Below, piece after piece: positions 1-7,798 of a stretch of 42,758 nt of DNA. A model generated the notes under the pieces. The model was not told the DNA's origin. It was given only the letters and a program-made list of their open reading frames with translations, and ran no database searches. Every line of letters starts with the position of its first letter. Position 1 is the stretch's first letter. The translations under genes were made by a program, and so were the position numbers. The stretch comes from DASZHJ01 sp035604335 (lineage in GTDB: Bacteria > Pseudomonadota > Alphaproteobacteria > ATCC43930 > CGMCC-115725): the NCBI GenBank assembly GCA_035604335.1, contig DATNIT010000032.1, positions 1-42,758 on the forward strand, given 5' to 3'.

Positions 1-1
1 T

Positions 2-811
2 CCGCGGCCCGCCATCTCGTTGGACGAAATGGGTGTCGAACGCTGGCAGCATGATTTTTGGCACCTGATCATCCAATCGGAGTTGTGGGACGGAAAAGCA
101 CGGCCCGATTTTTCGATCTTGCCAAGCTTCAATCGTCCAGCCGCGAGCCGTTATGCCGCGACCACGCCGCACCTGTTGCGTTGGTTCAAGGCATATAACG
201 AGGGTAAGCTACGCGCCAAGCAAGTGTGGCCCTTCAACTTCATGTTGGCGTTCCAGGCCAAGCGGCTCATGGAGTGGGAACCGGAGAAAGAGGTCGCACC
301 GCGCTCTCGCAACCGGCTGCCCGATCTCCCTCGTGCAGTAGCGCCCTATCACAAGGACATTTCAGTTGCCGCACGCAACTGTTTCGATCGCGAGACGGAC
401 GCTCGCATTCCGCCAGAGCAACTCAAGACCTTTCTCGACGCGTTGGGCCGCTACGACTTGCACCCAGAGCCCAAATTCCTGTTTGGCGATTACCGGGATC
501 GAGGTGCTACGAAGCGACGGCATGTAGTCGTCACAGAGGTGCGGAACATCGGCAAGGAGGCCAACCGTTGGGAAGAGCAATTCTATCTCGGCGCAGAGCC
601 AGAAGCGCAGATCGTGTATGGCTCAGCGCCGCAGGAGGAGCGGCAGGTGTGCGCGAGGTTGCAGGAGGCGATGGAGCGGCATCGCGTGACCGCGATTGCC
701 GAAGCCTCGGGGCTATCTCGGAAACACATCTATGCGATAGCGAAGCGCAAAACGAGACCAAGCGCCGAAGCGCTAAACAAGCTGAACCGTGCGCTTGATC
801 AGTTAAGCTGA
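2..811 (+). CDS. 5'-truncated protein of unknown function with C-terminal helix-turn-helix
   Basis: The reading frame is open from the first bases of the window, so the true start lies upstream; a TTG at 20 is the first possible internal start. About 269 codons are visible. The bulk is a soluble domain rich in Trp, Arg and Phe that I do not recognise. The last 50 residues look like a helix-turn-helix: a helix, then AEASGLSRKHIYAIAKRK, then a third helix, close in style to XRE-type DNA-binding ends. It may therefore be a regulator or a mobile-element accessory protein, but no function can be assigned. Its stop codon overlaps the convergent downstream gene by 13 bases. Base composition is milder than in the metabolic genes to the right, which suggests accessory DNA. 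Confidence 0.6.
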   Translation, partial: PRPAISLDEMGVERWQHDFWHLIIQSELWDGKARPDFSILPSFNRPAASRYAATTPHLLRWFKAYNEGKLRAKQVWPFNFMLAFQAKRLMEWEPEKEVAPRSRNRLPDLPRAVAPYHKDISVAARNCFDRETDARIPPEQLKTFLDALGRYDLHPEPKFLFGDYRDRGATKRRHVVVTEVRNIGKEANRWEEQFYLGAEPEAQIVYGSAPQEERQVCARLQEAMERHRVTAIAEASGLSRKHIYAIAKRKTRPSAEALNKLNRALDQLS

Positions 812-1788
812 GTAGCTTGCACTAGCAACAGATCGCGTTTTTGCTTCTCTTCTGCCTGGAAGGCTTTCAAGGAGGCCCGCTCCTGGGAAACCTTGCTGTA
901 GACCGGGTCGAATTTCACTTCCTCGGCCATGAATGCGCCGCACGCACTCTCCCATCGTTGCACGATCTCGGGTGCCGCGCCTTTTGCTCGTAGCTCTTCC
1001 CCAGTTGCGCATCCGCGATGGTATTGCTGGTACAGCTGCGCAATCTTCTGGCCAGCCGTGAAAAGCCGATCCCATACCTGATTTACCTGGGCGTCGGCAT
1101 CATCGCCCGCAAGCTGTCCATCAATGACGGCGAGATGTAAATCAGAGCGTGCCAGGCTGTCTTTCGTAATCCGCTCGCGCTCAACGAGGGACTGCATTTG
1201 GCGAGAGATCGCATGATATCGATCCTTCACACTTGCTATGTGCTGTAGGCGCGCCGTGGCATCGGCCATCCATGCCTCTATGGCACGAATGCTCTGCCCG
1301 GCCGTCGTGGTGTCCTTAGTGAGATTGGCGGACAACTTCATTACGTCTCCCCGAGCTTTGAGCTGCTGGGCCGCTTCCTGAAATGCCGAGGCGTCGCTGC
1401 GCAGAAAGCTCTCTCCATCGAGCGTGCCATCCGATCCGAGTGCCTGAAGCTCGATTGTGTCTCCCCGGATTGTGCCTGCCACGCTGTTGGGAAAGGTACT
1501 AAGCGGGCCGCCGTGCAGGGTCAGTATGATCGTGCCGTCGCCAATGGTCCCGCTGACCGGCACTTGGTACGATTCAATCCGGCCACTAGGGCTCAACCCC
1601 ACAGTGCTCATCACGCCACTGACCTGACCGCCCGGCCCCTCCGTCAGCTGCAACATGTCCACGCCGTTCGCCGCTCGCGTGACATAGGTTCCGCTGATCC
1701 GCGACTCGCTTTGCGCGGCCGTGCCGACTAGAAGACTAGCGAAAGATACGGTGAGGAGGATTGCGACTCGCCTGATAATCATGGCCAT
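799..1788 (-). CDS. Secreted protein of unknown function with coiled-coil C-terminal half
   Basis: The 329-residue product begins with a clear signal peptide (MAMIIRRVAILLTVSFASLL, with likely cleavage after TAAQSES). The next 110 residues are Gly/Thr-rich with alternating beta-strand patterns (SGTYV, VSGVMS, PVSGTIGDGTIILTL, GTIRGDTIEL), resembling a small periplasmic beta-domain. From about residue 125 on it is helical, rich in Gln, Lys and Glu, and probably a coiled coil. I chose the ATG at 1788; a GTG 30 bases upstream would only lengthen the signal peptide. It lies convergent with the truncated gene on its left. No family is recognised and no catalytic motif is seen. Confidence 0.6.
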   Translation of the reverse strand: MAMIIRRVAILLTVSFASLLVGTAAQSESRISGTYVTRAANGVDMLQLTEGPGGQVSGVMSTVGLSPSGRIESYQVPVSGTIGDGTIILTLHGGPLSTFPNSVAGTIRGDTIELQALGSDGTLDGESFLRSDASAFQEAAQQLKARGDVMKLSANLTKDTTTAGQSIRAIEAWMADATARLQHIASVKDRYHAISRQMQSLVERERITKDSLARSDLHLAVIDGQLAGDDADAQVNQVWDRLFTAGQKIAQLYQQYHRGCATGEELRAKGAAPEIVQRWESACGAFMAEEVKFDPVYSKVSQERASLKAFQAEEKQKRDLLLVQATQLN

Positions 1789-1913
1789 TGGGCTCGCAAG
1801 ACCGGGGTTCCGGTCCACCCATCATGGAGTAATGAGGATTAATAAGAACCTAAAGAGGCCTGTTTTACGCCTCTTAGTGGCGGAATCAGCCCAGATGCCG
1901 AAGGTGATCGGCC

Positions 1914-2081
1914 ATGATCACCCCTCGGCAAATCCGCGCCGCTCGCGCACTTCTCGGTTGGTCTCAGCAGAAGCTTGCGGACAAGGCCATCGTCTCGCTG
2001 AACGCGGTCACTCGGCTGGAGCGCGGCGAGGTTGGGGGAGTGCCCAACAGTGCCGGATCGTCAGCGCCGTCAGAGGCATGA
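1914..2081 (+). pseudogene. Broken XRE-family transcriptional regulator (N-terminal HTH only)
   Basis: A 55-codon frame starts with ATG preceded by AAGGTG seven bases upstream. Its first 40 residues (MITPRQIRAARALLGWSQQK, then LADKAIVSLNAVTRLERGEV) are a textbook XRE/Cro-CI helix-turn-helix. Members of this short regulator family normally continue with a third-helix segment and run to about 70-100 residues. Here homology stops at GEV and low-complexity residues follow. In the next forward frame the text reads CRIVSAVRGM, which resembles the expected continuation (compare the usual IVxALExAG pattern). A frameshift in the run of G near 2034-2040, followed by decay, therefore explains it best. 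It could be expressed as a 55-residue DNA-binding fragment, but a dead gene is more likely. Confidence 0.7.
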
Positions 2082-2456
2082 CCGTCCCGTCCCGCCCCGT
2101 TTGGTCCTGCATTGAAATGCGGCGCACAGCTGCGAACGCCGCCGATCGATCCTGCTCAGTCCCGCTCGGCTCGGCACTGAGCCGCAAGCGTCAGCATTCC
2201 GCTTACTGCTGCTGTTTTCGGTGGGGCAGGAGAGAGCCAGACCGCGCATGCCGGCGCTCTGCAGGCGGTTCCAATTTCATTTATTGCATGGTGTCGCTAA
2301 TCGATCTCGCTTGCGCCGTTGCCGTCCTACGCTGTTCCCTGTCGGCTATTCGTCACGTACGATCGCTGGCAGCGATTTTCCGTGCTGACGGATCGCGAAT
2401 TTTGCAGGGATGGCCGGCCATGTTGCCAAAAGTGTTACCTCCGAACGCTGTCACTA
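2082..2456. other. Intergenic stretch without recognisable gene
   Basis: Between the broken XRE regulator and the lyase gene I see no reading frame with family resemblance, no tRNA and no strong hairpin. Open frames here have unsuitable composition (Arg/Ser/Cys-rich). The stretch is consistent with decayed accessory DNA. Confidence 0.5.
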
Positions 2457-2490
2457 TACCCCCCCTTGGGGAGAGGGGAGGGTGAGGGGG
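2457..2490 (-). repeat. Degenerate copy of a GC-rich intergenic repeat
   Basis: Read on the minus strand, this C-rich stretch carries CCCCCTCACCCTCCCCTCTC, the same word order (CTCACCCT then CCTCTCC) as the better-preserved hairpin repeat at 5641-5695. Elements of this type are common between genes in GC-rich alphaproteobacteria. The hairpin is poor in this copy. Confidence 0.45.
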
Positions 2491-2518
2491 TGCTTCTGTC
2501 CAAACGGAAAGCGCTCTA

Positions 2519-3427
2519 ATGTCGTGCATGGTTACGTCACGGCCGACGATGACTGCGGGTCAGCGCCTTAGGCAGGCGATAACGGACCGGCGCGCGCTTC
2601 TGGTGCCCGGCGCCGCCAATGCGCTCACCGCGCGCATCATCGAGGATCTCGGCTTCGAGGCGATCTACCTGACCGGCGCCGGTCTCGCCAACACGGAGCT
2701 CGGCGTGCCCGATATCGGCCTCGTCACGCTGACAGAGCTCGAGCGGGCGACGGAGGCGATCGCCGGCGCGACCATGCTGCCGCTCGTCGTCGATGCGGAT
2801 ACCGGCTTCGGCAATGCGATCAACGTGGCGCACACCGTGCGCACCCTCGAGCATGCCGGCGCGGCCGCGATCCAGCTGGAGGATCAGTCGTTTCCGAAAC
2901 GCTGCGGCCATTTCGCGGGCAAGGAACTGATTCGCGTAGCGGAGATGGTCGGCAAGGTCAAAGCCGCGGTGGATGCGCGACGCTCGCGCGACTGCCTCAT
3001 CATCGCGCGCACGGACGCCCGCGCGATCGAGGGGCTCGAGGCTGCCATCGCCCGCGCGCAGAGCTATGCTGAGGCCGGCGCCGACGCGACCTTCGTAGAA
3101 GCGCCGGAGAGCCTCGCAGAGCTCGCGGAGATTCCCCGACGGCTCGGCGTGCCCCAGGTCGCGAACATCGTGGTCGGCGGCAAGACGCCGCTCGCTGCCC
3201 GAGACGAGCTTGCCGCAATGGGCTTCGGCCTCGTGCTCTACGCCAACGCGGCGCTGCAGGCGTCGGTCCTGGCGATGCAAGAGGTTTTGGGTGCGCTCCG
3301 CCGCGACGGCTCGCTCGCGGCCGTCTCCAACCGCCTCGCGAGCTTCGCCGAGCGACAGCGCCTGGTTGGCAAGCCGGATTGGGACTCACTCGAGGCGCGC
3401 TTCGCAACGCCGCAAGAGAAGCGTTGA
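2519..3427 (+). CDS. Isocitrate lyase/PEP mutase superfamily carbon-carbon lyase
   Basis: This 302-residue TIM-barrel protein has the superfamily signatures: LLVPGAANALTARI near residue 27, the metal-binding DADTGFG at 92-98, QLEDQ at 119-123 and KRCGH at 127-131. The Cys in K-[KR]-CGH is the catalytic base of isocitrate, 2-methylisocitrate and dimethylmalate lyases, whereas true PEP mutases differ there. A lyase of a 2-substituted malate or isocitrate-like acid is therefore more likely than phosphonate synthesis; the exact substrate cannot be read. The ATG at 2519 has GGAAAG seven bases upstream, and in-frame ATGs at 2528 and 2549 are alternatives. A secreted protein follows after 2 bases and a CoA-transferase after about 1 kb, which fits an organic-acid catabolic block. 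Confidence 0.88.
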   Translation: MSCMVTSRPTMTAGQRLRQAITDRRALLVPGAANALTARIIEDLGFEAIYLTGAGLANTELGVPDIGLVTLTELERATEAIAGATMLPLVVDADTGFGNAINVAHTVRTLEHAGAAAIQLEDQSFPKRCGHFAGKELIRVAEMVGKVKAAVDARRSRDCLIIARTDARAIEGLEAAIARAQSYAEAGADATFVEAPESLAELAEIPRRLGVPQVANIVVGGKTPLAARDELAAMGFGLVLYANAALQASVLAMQEVLGALRRDGSLAAVSNRLASFAERQRLVGKPDWDSLEARFATPQEKR

Positions 3428-3429
3428 AG

Positions 3430-4317
3430 ATGCTTTCGGCGCGACTGGTACTGACCGTTGCGATTGCGATGCTCGTTCTTGCGGACGGCTCGGCCTTCGC
3501 TCTCACACCCGACGAGGAGCAGGAACTGGCACAGCGCATCAGCGCGGGTGCCCGTCCGCAGATCATTCGGCTCAACGACGTCATGATCGAGGACTACAAG
3601 CGGCCGGCCGATGTGGACGAGTTGGATCAGAAGATTCACGAATTCCTGGTGATCCGCTCTCGTTGGGACGAGCCCATCAAAATCGCGGACCATGCTCTGG
3701 CCATGCGAACCCTGCAGGTCGGCGGCGGCCCCGGCGCCAATGCCATCTTCGTGGGATTCAGCGGCGGTGCGCATTGTTGCTTCACCGCACACCTGATCTG
3801 GATCGAGGGCCGCGTGCATCATCAGGAGATTCCGCTCACGGATTCCGATCTCAAGATCGAAGCCCGCGGCGGTCCGCCGCGGCTGAGGTTCAGCGACTTC
3901 GATTTCGCGAACTGGAACGCCTCATTCGCCTCCAGTCCGGCTCCCGAGGTGGTGCTCGCCTACGATCCGCGCCGCGGCGAATACGGCCTCGATCCCGATG
4001 CCATGCGCAAGCCAGCGCCTTCCGATACCGCTCTGGCGGATCAGGCAGCGGGGATCCGGAAGAAATACGAAGCGCTCTCGGGTGACGAGCTCGACCCCTC
4101 GCTCTGGGCCGCGATGCTCGATCTCATCTACACGGGGAATGCGGCCTCGGCGCGCGCGTTGCTCGACGCGGCCTGGCCCGAGGCGAAACCCGGCAAGGCC
4201 GAGTTCCTGGCGGATTTCACTCGCCAGCTCTGGGCGGGCGAGACCTGGAAACGCTTCGATCTCGCACGCCTGCTGGAGGCGGACCAAGCCTTTCCGCGCC
4301 CCGCTGCGGCACCCTAG
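3430..4317 (+). CDS. Secreted protein of unknown function
   Basis: The 295-residue product starts at an ATG right after the lyase stop. It carries a signal peptide (MLSARLVLTVAIAMLVL, cleavage likely after SAFA), which is the reason for preferring 3430 over the upstream in-frame start at 3379. AGAGAAG upstream provides a modest ribosome site. The mature part has a region with paired Cys and Gly (FVGFSGGAHCCFTAHLIW) followed by DFDFANWNASFASS, which resembles a periplasmic ligand-binding or inhibitor-like fold. I do not recognise the family. It is probably co-transcribed with the lyase. Confidence 0.65.
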   Translation: MLSARLVLTVAIAMLVLADGSAFALTPDEEQELAQRISAGARPQIIRLNDVMIEDYKRPADVDELDQKIHEFLVIRSRWDEPIKIADHALAMRTLQVGGGPGANAIFVGFSGGAHCCFTAHLIWIEGRVHHQEIPLTDSDLKIEARGGPPRLRFSDFDFANWNASFASSPAPEVVLAYDPRRGEYGLDPDAMRKPAPSDTALADQAAGIRKKYEALSGDELDPSLWAAMLDLIYTGNAASARALLDAAWPEAKPGKAEFLADFTRQLWAGETWKRFDLARLLEADQAFPRPAAAP

Positions 4318-4435
4318 CCCCCTCGCCCAGCATTTCCGCGACACAGCATCAGCTATAGGGACGAAATCACGCGCGCCGCCGGCGGCAAGTACTTCGTGTT
4401 CCGCTCGGAGCTTCCGGCGTGATAGAGAGAGCCGC

Positions 4436-5629
4436 ATGTCCGAGTCCTCCCTGCCGCTCCGCGGCCTGACCGTCGCAGAGTTCTCCCACGCGATCATGGG
4501 CCCGTCGGCCGGCATGGTGCTGGCCGACCTCGGCGCCGAGGTGATCAAGGTCGAGCCCGCGCCCAACGGCGATCCCACGCGCCGGCTCAAGGGCTCGGGC
4601 GTCGGGTTTTTCGGCTTCTACAATCGGAACAAGAAGAGTCTCGCGATCGACATCAAGTCGCCGCGCGCGCGTCCGGTGATCGAGGCCTTGCTGCGCAAGA
4701 GCGACGTGCTGGTCGAGAATTTCGCCGTTGGCACCATGGACCGGCTGGGTCTCGGCTACGAGGCGGTGTCGCGGCTCAATCCGCGCATCGTCTACGCCTC
4801 GCTCAAGGGCTTCCTCAGCGGTCCCTATGAGCAGCGCCGCGCCCTCGACGAGGTCGTGCAGATGATGAGCGGGCTCGCTTACATGACGGGGCCGCCGGGC
4901 CGGCCGTTGCGCGCGGGTGCCTCGGTGATCGACGTCATGGGTGGCTTCGGTGCCGTTATCGGCATCCTCGCGGCGCTCCGCGAGCGCGACCGCACCGGCA
5001 AGGGCGGCCGGGTGACCTCGGGTCTCTTCGAGGCCGCGGCCTTCCTGATGGGCCAGCACATGGTGAACTCGGTCTATCTGCCGGGACCGCTGCAGCCCAT
5101 GTCGATCCGCAACAGCGCCTGGGGCGTCTACGACATCTTCGAGAGCAGCGACGGCAAGCCGATCTTCATCGGCATCGTCACCGACACCCAGTGGAAGCGC
5201 TTCTGCGCGGTGTTCTCGAGGCCCGATTTCTTGGACGTGAAGGATTTCGAGAGCAACACCAGCCGCGTCCTCTCGCGGGAGCGGCTCGTGCCCTTGCTCG
5301 TCGAGTTCTTCAAGAAATTCCCGGCGGCCGAGCTGCTCGCGAAATGCGACGAGGCCGAGCTCGCCTTCGGTCCCGTCAACACGCCCGTCGATCTCTTCGA
5401 CGACCCCCACCTCAACGCCGATGGCCGCCTCCGCGAAAGCCGCATGCCCGACGGCAAGATGGTGAAGGTGCCGCGGCTCCCGATCGAGATCGACGGCGCG
5501 GCGTTCACTGTGCGCGATGATCCGCCCGTGGCGGGCGCCGATACGCGAGCGGTTCTGCGCTCGCTCGGGCTTGAAGACGCCGCGATCGACGATCTCGCGC
5601 GGGAGGGCGTGATCACGCTCGGGCACTGA
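4436..5629 (+). CDS. CaiB/BaiF family (class III) CoA-transferase
   Basis: The 397-residue protein transfers CoA between acyl groups, typically activating a carboxylic acid for degradation. Family marks are the N-terminal LRGLTVAEFSHAIMGPSAGM and LGAEVIKVEP, the NRNKKSLAIDIKSP segment, and Asp166 in GASVIDVMGG, which sits where the catalytic aspartate of this family lies. Length matches the family. The ATG at 4436 follows GAGAGAG by five bases; the frame is open further upstream but codes for nothing recognisable there. It lies 118 bases after the secreted protein and may share its promoter. The substrate is unknown; the neighbouring lyase suggests a branched or hydroxylated dicarboxylate. 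Confidence 0.92.
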   Translation: MSESSLPLRGLTVAEFSHAIMGPSAGMVLADLGAEVIKVEPAPNGDPTRRLKGSGVGFFGFYNRNKKSLAIDIKSPRARPVIEALLRKSDVLVENFAVGTMDRLGLGYEAVSRLNPRIVYASLKGFLSGPYEQRRALDEVVQMMSGLAYMTGPPGRPLRAGASVIDVMGGFGAVIGILAALRERDRTGKGGRVTSGLFEAAAFLMGQHMVNSVYLPGPLQPMSIRNSAWGVYDIFESSDGKPIFIGIVTDTQWKRFCAVFSRPDFLDVKDFESNTSRVLSRERLVPLLVEFFKKFPAAELLAKCDEAELAFGPVNTPVDLFDDPHLNADGRLRESRMPDGKMVKVPRLPIEIDGAAFTVRDDPPVAGADTRAVLRSLGLEDAAIDDLAREGVITLGH

Positions 5630-5640
5630 CGCTCAGCGAG

Positions 5641-5695
5641 TCCCTCTCCGCCCCCCTACCTCACCCTAACCTCTCCGCTCCCAGGAGCGGAGAGG
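5641..5695. terminator. Repeat-borne perfect hairpin between convergent genes
   Basis: A C-rich lead (CCTCACCCTAAC) is followed by a perfect 12-bp stem with a 2-base loop: CCTCTCCGCTCC at 5670-5681 and GGAGCGGAGAGG at 5684-5695. There is no T-run. It sits between the convergent CoA-transferase and lysR genes and could end transcription from both sides. The same repeat family recurs, degenerate and inverted, at 2457-2490. Confidence 0.55.
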
Positions 5696-5783
5696 AGTTG
5701 CGCTTCAAACTCGCTCCTCAGGTAACCCCCATGAGGATCCGGGGCCCTCGCGCCACTCCCGCCTGGTCCGCGGCCCCCCAGGA

Positions 5784-6617
5784 TCACAAGATGTCGGCGA
5801 CCGCTTCCGCGAACCAGGGCCAGTGGCGGGTTACGTCCGTGTTCTCGACGAGAAAGACGGTCTGGCGGAGGACGGGGGAGTTGCCGAGAACTCGGGCACG
5901 CCGATTGCGCTCAAAGAGACTCTTGTGGCGCCGCGGCAGATAGCCTGATCCGCCCCAGCGCGAGAGGTAGTCGATCGCCCAGCGCGAGGAGGCCAGCGTG
6001 ATGGCGGCGGGCCCGATGTTCGCGAAGGCCACGGCGTGGTCGCGCCGGAACTGCTCGCCGTAATCGACGAAGACGTAGCCGGCGGCGTCCGCCACACCCC
6101 GCGGCCGCTTGAAGTCCACATGGACGAACTCGTCGACCATGATCTCGCGGACGGCAAAGCTGCCGCGCGCTTGCGGGCTGTAGCAGAAGGCGACGTCGAC
6201 GAGCCCCGTATCGAGCCAGCGATCGATGTTGCGCTGATCGCCCGGCCAGACCGCCACCGCCACGTCGGGACGCCGTCGGTGCATGTGATCCAGGAACTTT
6301 GCACCGAGACCGTCCCAAAGGTCGAAGTAGCAGCCGAGGTTGCAGACGCTGGTGAAGCCCTGCGGCAGTCCGATCTCGTAATTGGCCTGACGCCAGAGCT
6401 GCGTCACGAGCTCCGCATAGCGGACGAACTTGAAACCGGCGGAGGTGAGCTCGGTGCCCGATTTGCGCCGGTACAACAGCTTTTGCCCGAGCTTCTCCTC
6501 GAGGTTGTCCAGGCGGGAGGTGACCGTCGACTGGGTGACGTTGAGCCGCCGGGCGGCGCGCGCGAGGCTCTTGAGCTCCGCCACGGCGAGGAACGTCGCC
6601 AATTCCGCCTGGTTCAT
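5784..6617 (-). CDS. LysR-family transcriptional regulator
   Basis: The 277-residue product has a typical N-terminal winged helix-turn-helix (LATFLAVAELKSLARAARRL, then NVTQSTVTSRLDNLEEKLGQKLL) and a periplasmic-binding-like effector domain from about residue 90. It is divergent from the LLM oxidoreductase gene, the usual arrangement for a LysR protein that controls its neighbour. The 104-base gap contains nested inverted repeats right next to its own start, so autoregulation is likely. On its strand a TTGACA lies 30 bases before the ATG (6652 to 6647), and a 17-base spacer would put a weak -10 (GAATTT) almost at the start codon. No Shine-Dalgarno precedes the ATG. A leaderless or very short-leader transcript is therefore possible. 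Confidence 0.9.
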   Translation of the reverse strand: MNQAELATFLAVAELKSLARAARRLNVTQSTVTSRLDNLEEKLGQKLLYRRKSGTELTSAGFKFVRYAELVTQLWRQANYEIGLPQGFTSVCNLGCYFDLWDGLGAKFLDHMHRRRPDVAVAVWPGDQRNIDRWLDTGLVDVAFCYSPQARGSFAVREIMVDEFVHVDFKRPRGVADAAGYVFVDYGEQFRRDHAVAFANIGPAAITLASSRWAIDYLSRWGGSGYLPRRHKSLFERNRRARVLGNSPVLRQTVFLVENTDVTRHWPWFAEAVADIL

Positions 6618-6625
6618 GGGAGAAA

Positions 6626-6662
6626 ATTCGAATTACTCGAATTAAATGTCAATTTTAATTCG
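6626..6662. promoter_or_regulatory. Nested inverted-repeat operator in the lysR/LLM divergent promoter
   Basis: Two perfect inverted repeats overlap here. The first is ATTCGA-N5-TCGAAT (6626-6642). The second is CGAATTAAA-N7-TTTAATTCG (6638-6662), and it includes T-N11-A spacings as expected for LysR boxes. The AT-rich block contrasts sharply with its GC-rich surroundings. A minus-strand TTGACA hexamer overlaps the spacer of the second repeat, so bound LysR would block its own promoter while staying upstream of the divergent LLM gene. Confidence 0.65.
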
Positions 6663-6721
6663 CTTTCCGGAATATAGCGTGTGAGGCATGGTTCCCCGCG
6701 GATGGACTGAGCGGGCCGATC

Positions 6722-7798
6722 ATGGAATTCAACCACTTTCTCTCCGCCTATTACCCCGACGTGCGGTACGGCGGCGACCGGCTCTATGCCGACATGATCG
6801 AGCAGGCGAAGCTGGTCGACAGGCTCGGCTACCGCGGCGTGACCATCCCCGAGCATCATCTGATCAACATTCTGCTCGTGCCCGACCCGCTGCAGATGGC
6901 GGTGAAAGTCGCCTCGGTCACGAAGCGGATCGAGATCATCACCTCCGTCTGCGTCTTGCCGCTGCACGACATGCGCTCCTTCGCGGGCTCCGCCATCCAG
7001 GCCGATATTCTCTGCGAGGGCCGGCTCATCCTCGGCGTCGGCCGCGGCGCCTTCGCCTGGGAGATGGCGCGGCTCGACTGCCCGATCGAGACCTCACGGG
7101 AGAAGTTCGACGAATCCCTCAACGTGCTGATCGCGCTCTTCACGCGCGAGGAGGTCTCCTGGAACGGCAAGTACTACAAGTTCGAGCCGCTCACGGTGAT
7201 GCCGCGGCCCGTCACCAAGCCCATGCCGGCGATCATGGTGGCTGCGCTCGCGCCCGAGGGGATCTATGCGTCGGTGAAGCGCGGCTTCCACATTCAGACG
7301 ACGCCGCTCAACGCCACCTTCGCCAAGATGCAGGAGCAGGTCGACGGCTTTCATCGCGGCAAGGCGGAGCTCGGGCCTGCCGGCGCCCATCTCAGGCTCG
7401 CGCTCTCGCGCGTCTGCATCGCCGCCCGCGACGAGCGCCACGCGCGCTCGCTCCTGGAGCGCGCGCATTCCTATTACTGCCGCTTCGACAATGTCTTCAC
7501 GGGGCCGGGCATCGTGCGCAACGGCGAGATCGCGGAGCTGCCGGGCACCCGCACCATCGAGCAGCTCAACGAGAACCTGCTGATCTGTCCGCCCTCGGAA
7601 ATGGTGGATCGCCTCGGCGCCTATGCCGAGCTCGGCATCGACGATCTCATCATGAACGTCAACGTCGGCCTGTCGTGCGAGGAGTCTGCCGAGGTGATCG
7701 AGCGCTTCGCCGCGGACGTGATGCCGCAGTTCACCAGGAAGCCGCGGCGGCGCTCGCGCAGTGTCCACGAAGCGAGCGCTCCCCGCGAGGCACCATGA
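6722..7798 (+). CDS. LLM-class flavin-dependent oxidoreductase (luciferase-like)
   Basis: The 358-residue product has the bacterial luciferase-like TIM-barrel pattern: an N-terminal strand with FNHFLSAYYPD, a GYRGVTIPEHH segment near residues 38-48, a central ILGVGRGAFAWEM nucleotide-site loop, REKFDESLNVL, and the repeated MPAIMVAALAPE strand. Such enzymes use reduced FMN or F420 to oxygenate or reduce small molecules; the cofactor here cannot be read. The ATG at 6722 has only weak ribosome-site sequence (GAGCGG). The stop overlaps the start of the alpha/beta hydrolase (ATGA), so the two are translated together, and oxygenation followed by hydrolysis of an ester or lactone is a reasonable inference. 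Regulation by the divergent LysR protein is likely. Confidence 0.88.
   Translation: MEFNHFLSAYYPDVRYGGDRLYADMIEQAKLVDRLGYRGVTIPEHHLINILLVPDPLQMAVKVASVTKRIEIITSVCVLPLHDMRSFAGSAIQADILCEGRLILGVGRGAFAWEMARLDCPIETSREKFDESLNVLIALFTREEVSWNGKYYKFEPLTVMPRPVTKPMPAIMVAALAPEGIYASVKRGFHIQTTPLNATFAKMQEQVDGFHRGKAELGPAGAHLRLALSRVCIAARDERHARSLLERAHSYYCRFDNVFTGPGIVRNGEIAELPGTRTIEQLNENLLICPPSEMVDRLGAYAELGIDDLIMNVNVGLSCEESAEVIERFAADVMPQFTRKPRRRSRSVHEASAPREAP

Noticed and set aside
1721..2485. A 254-codon plus-strand frame covering the XRE stub region
   Set aside because: It overlaps the signal-peptide region of the secreted protein antisense and has no domain pattern; the XRE frame inside it is the real former gene.
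2519..3427. Reading the lyase as phosphoenolpyruvate mutase and the block as phosphonate biosynthesis
   Set aside because: The KRCGH motif is that of lyases of the superfamily, and no phosphonopyruvate decarboxylase or other phosphonate gene is present.
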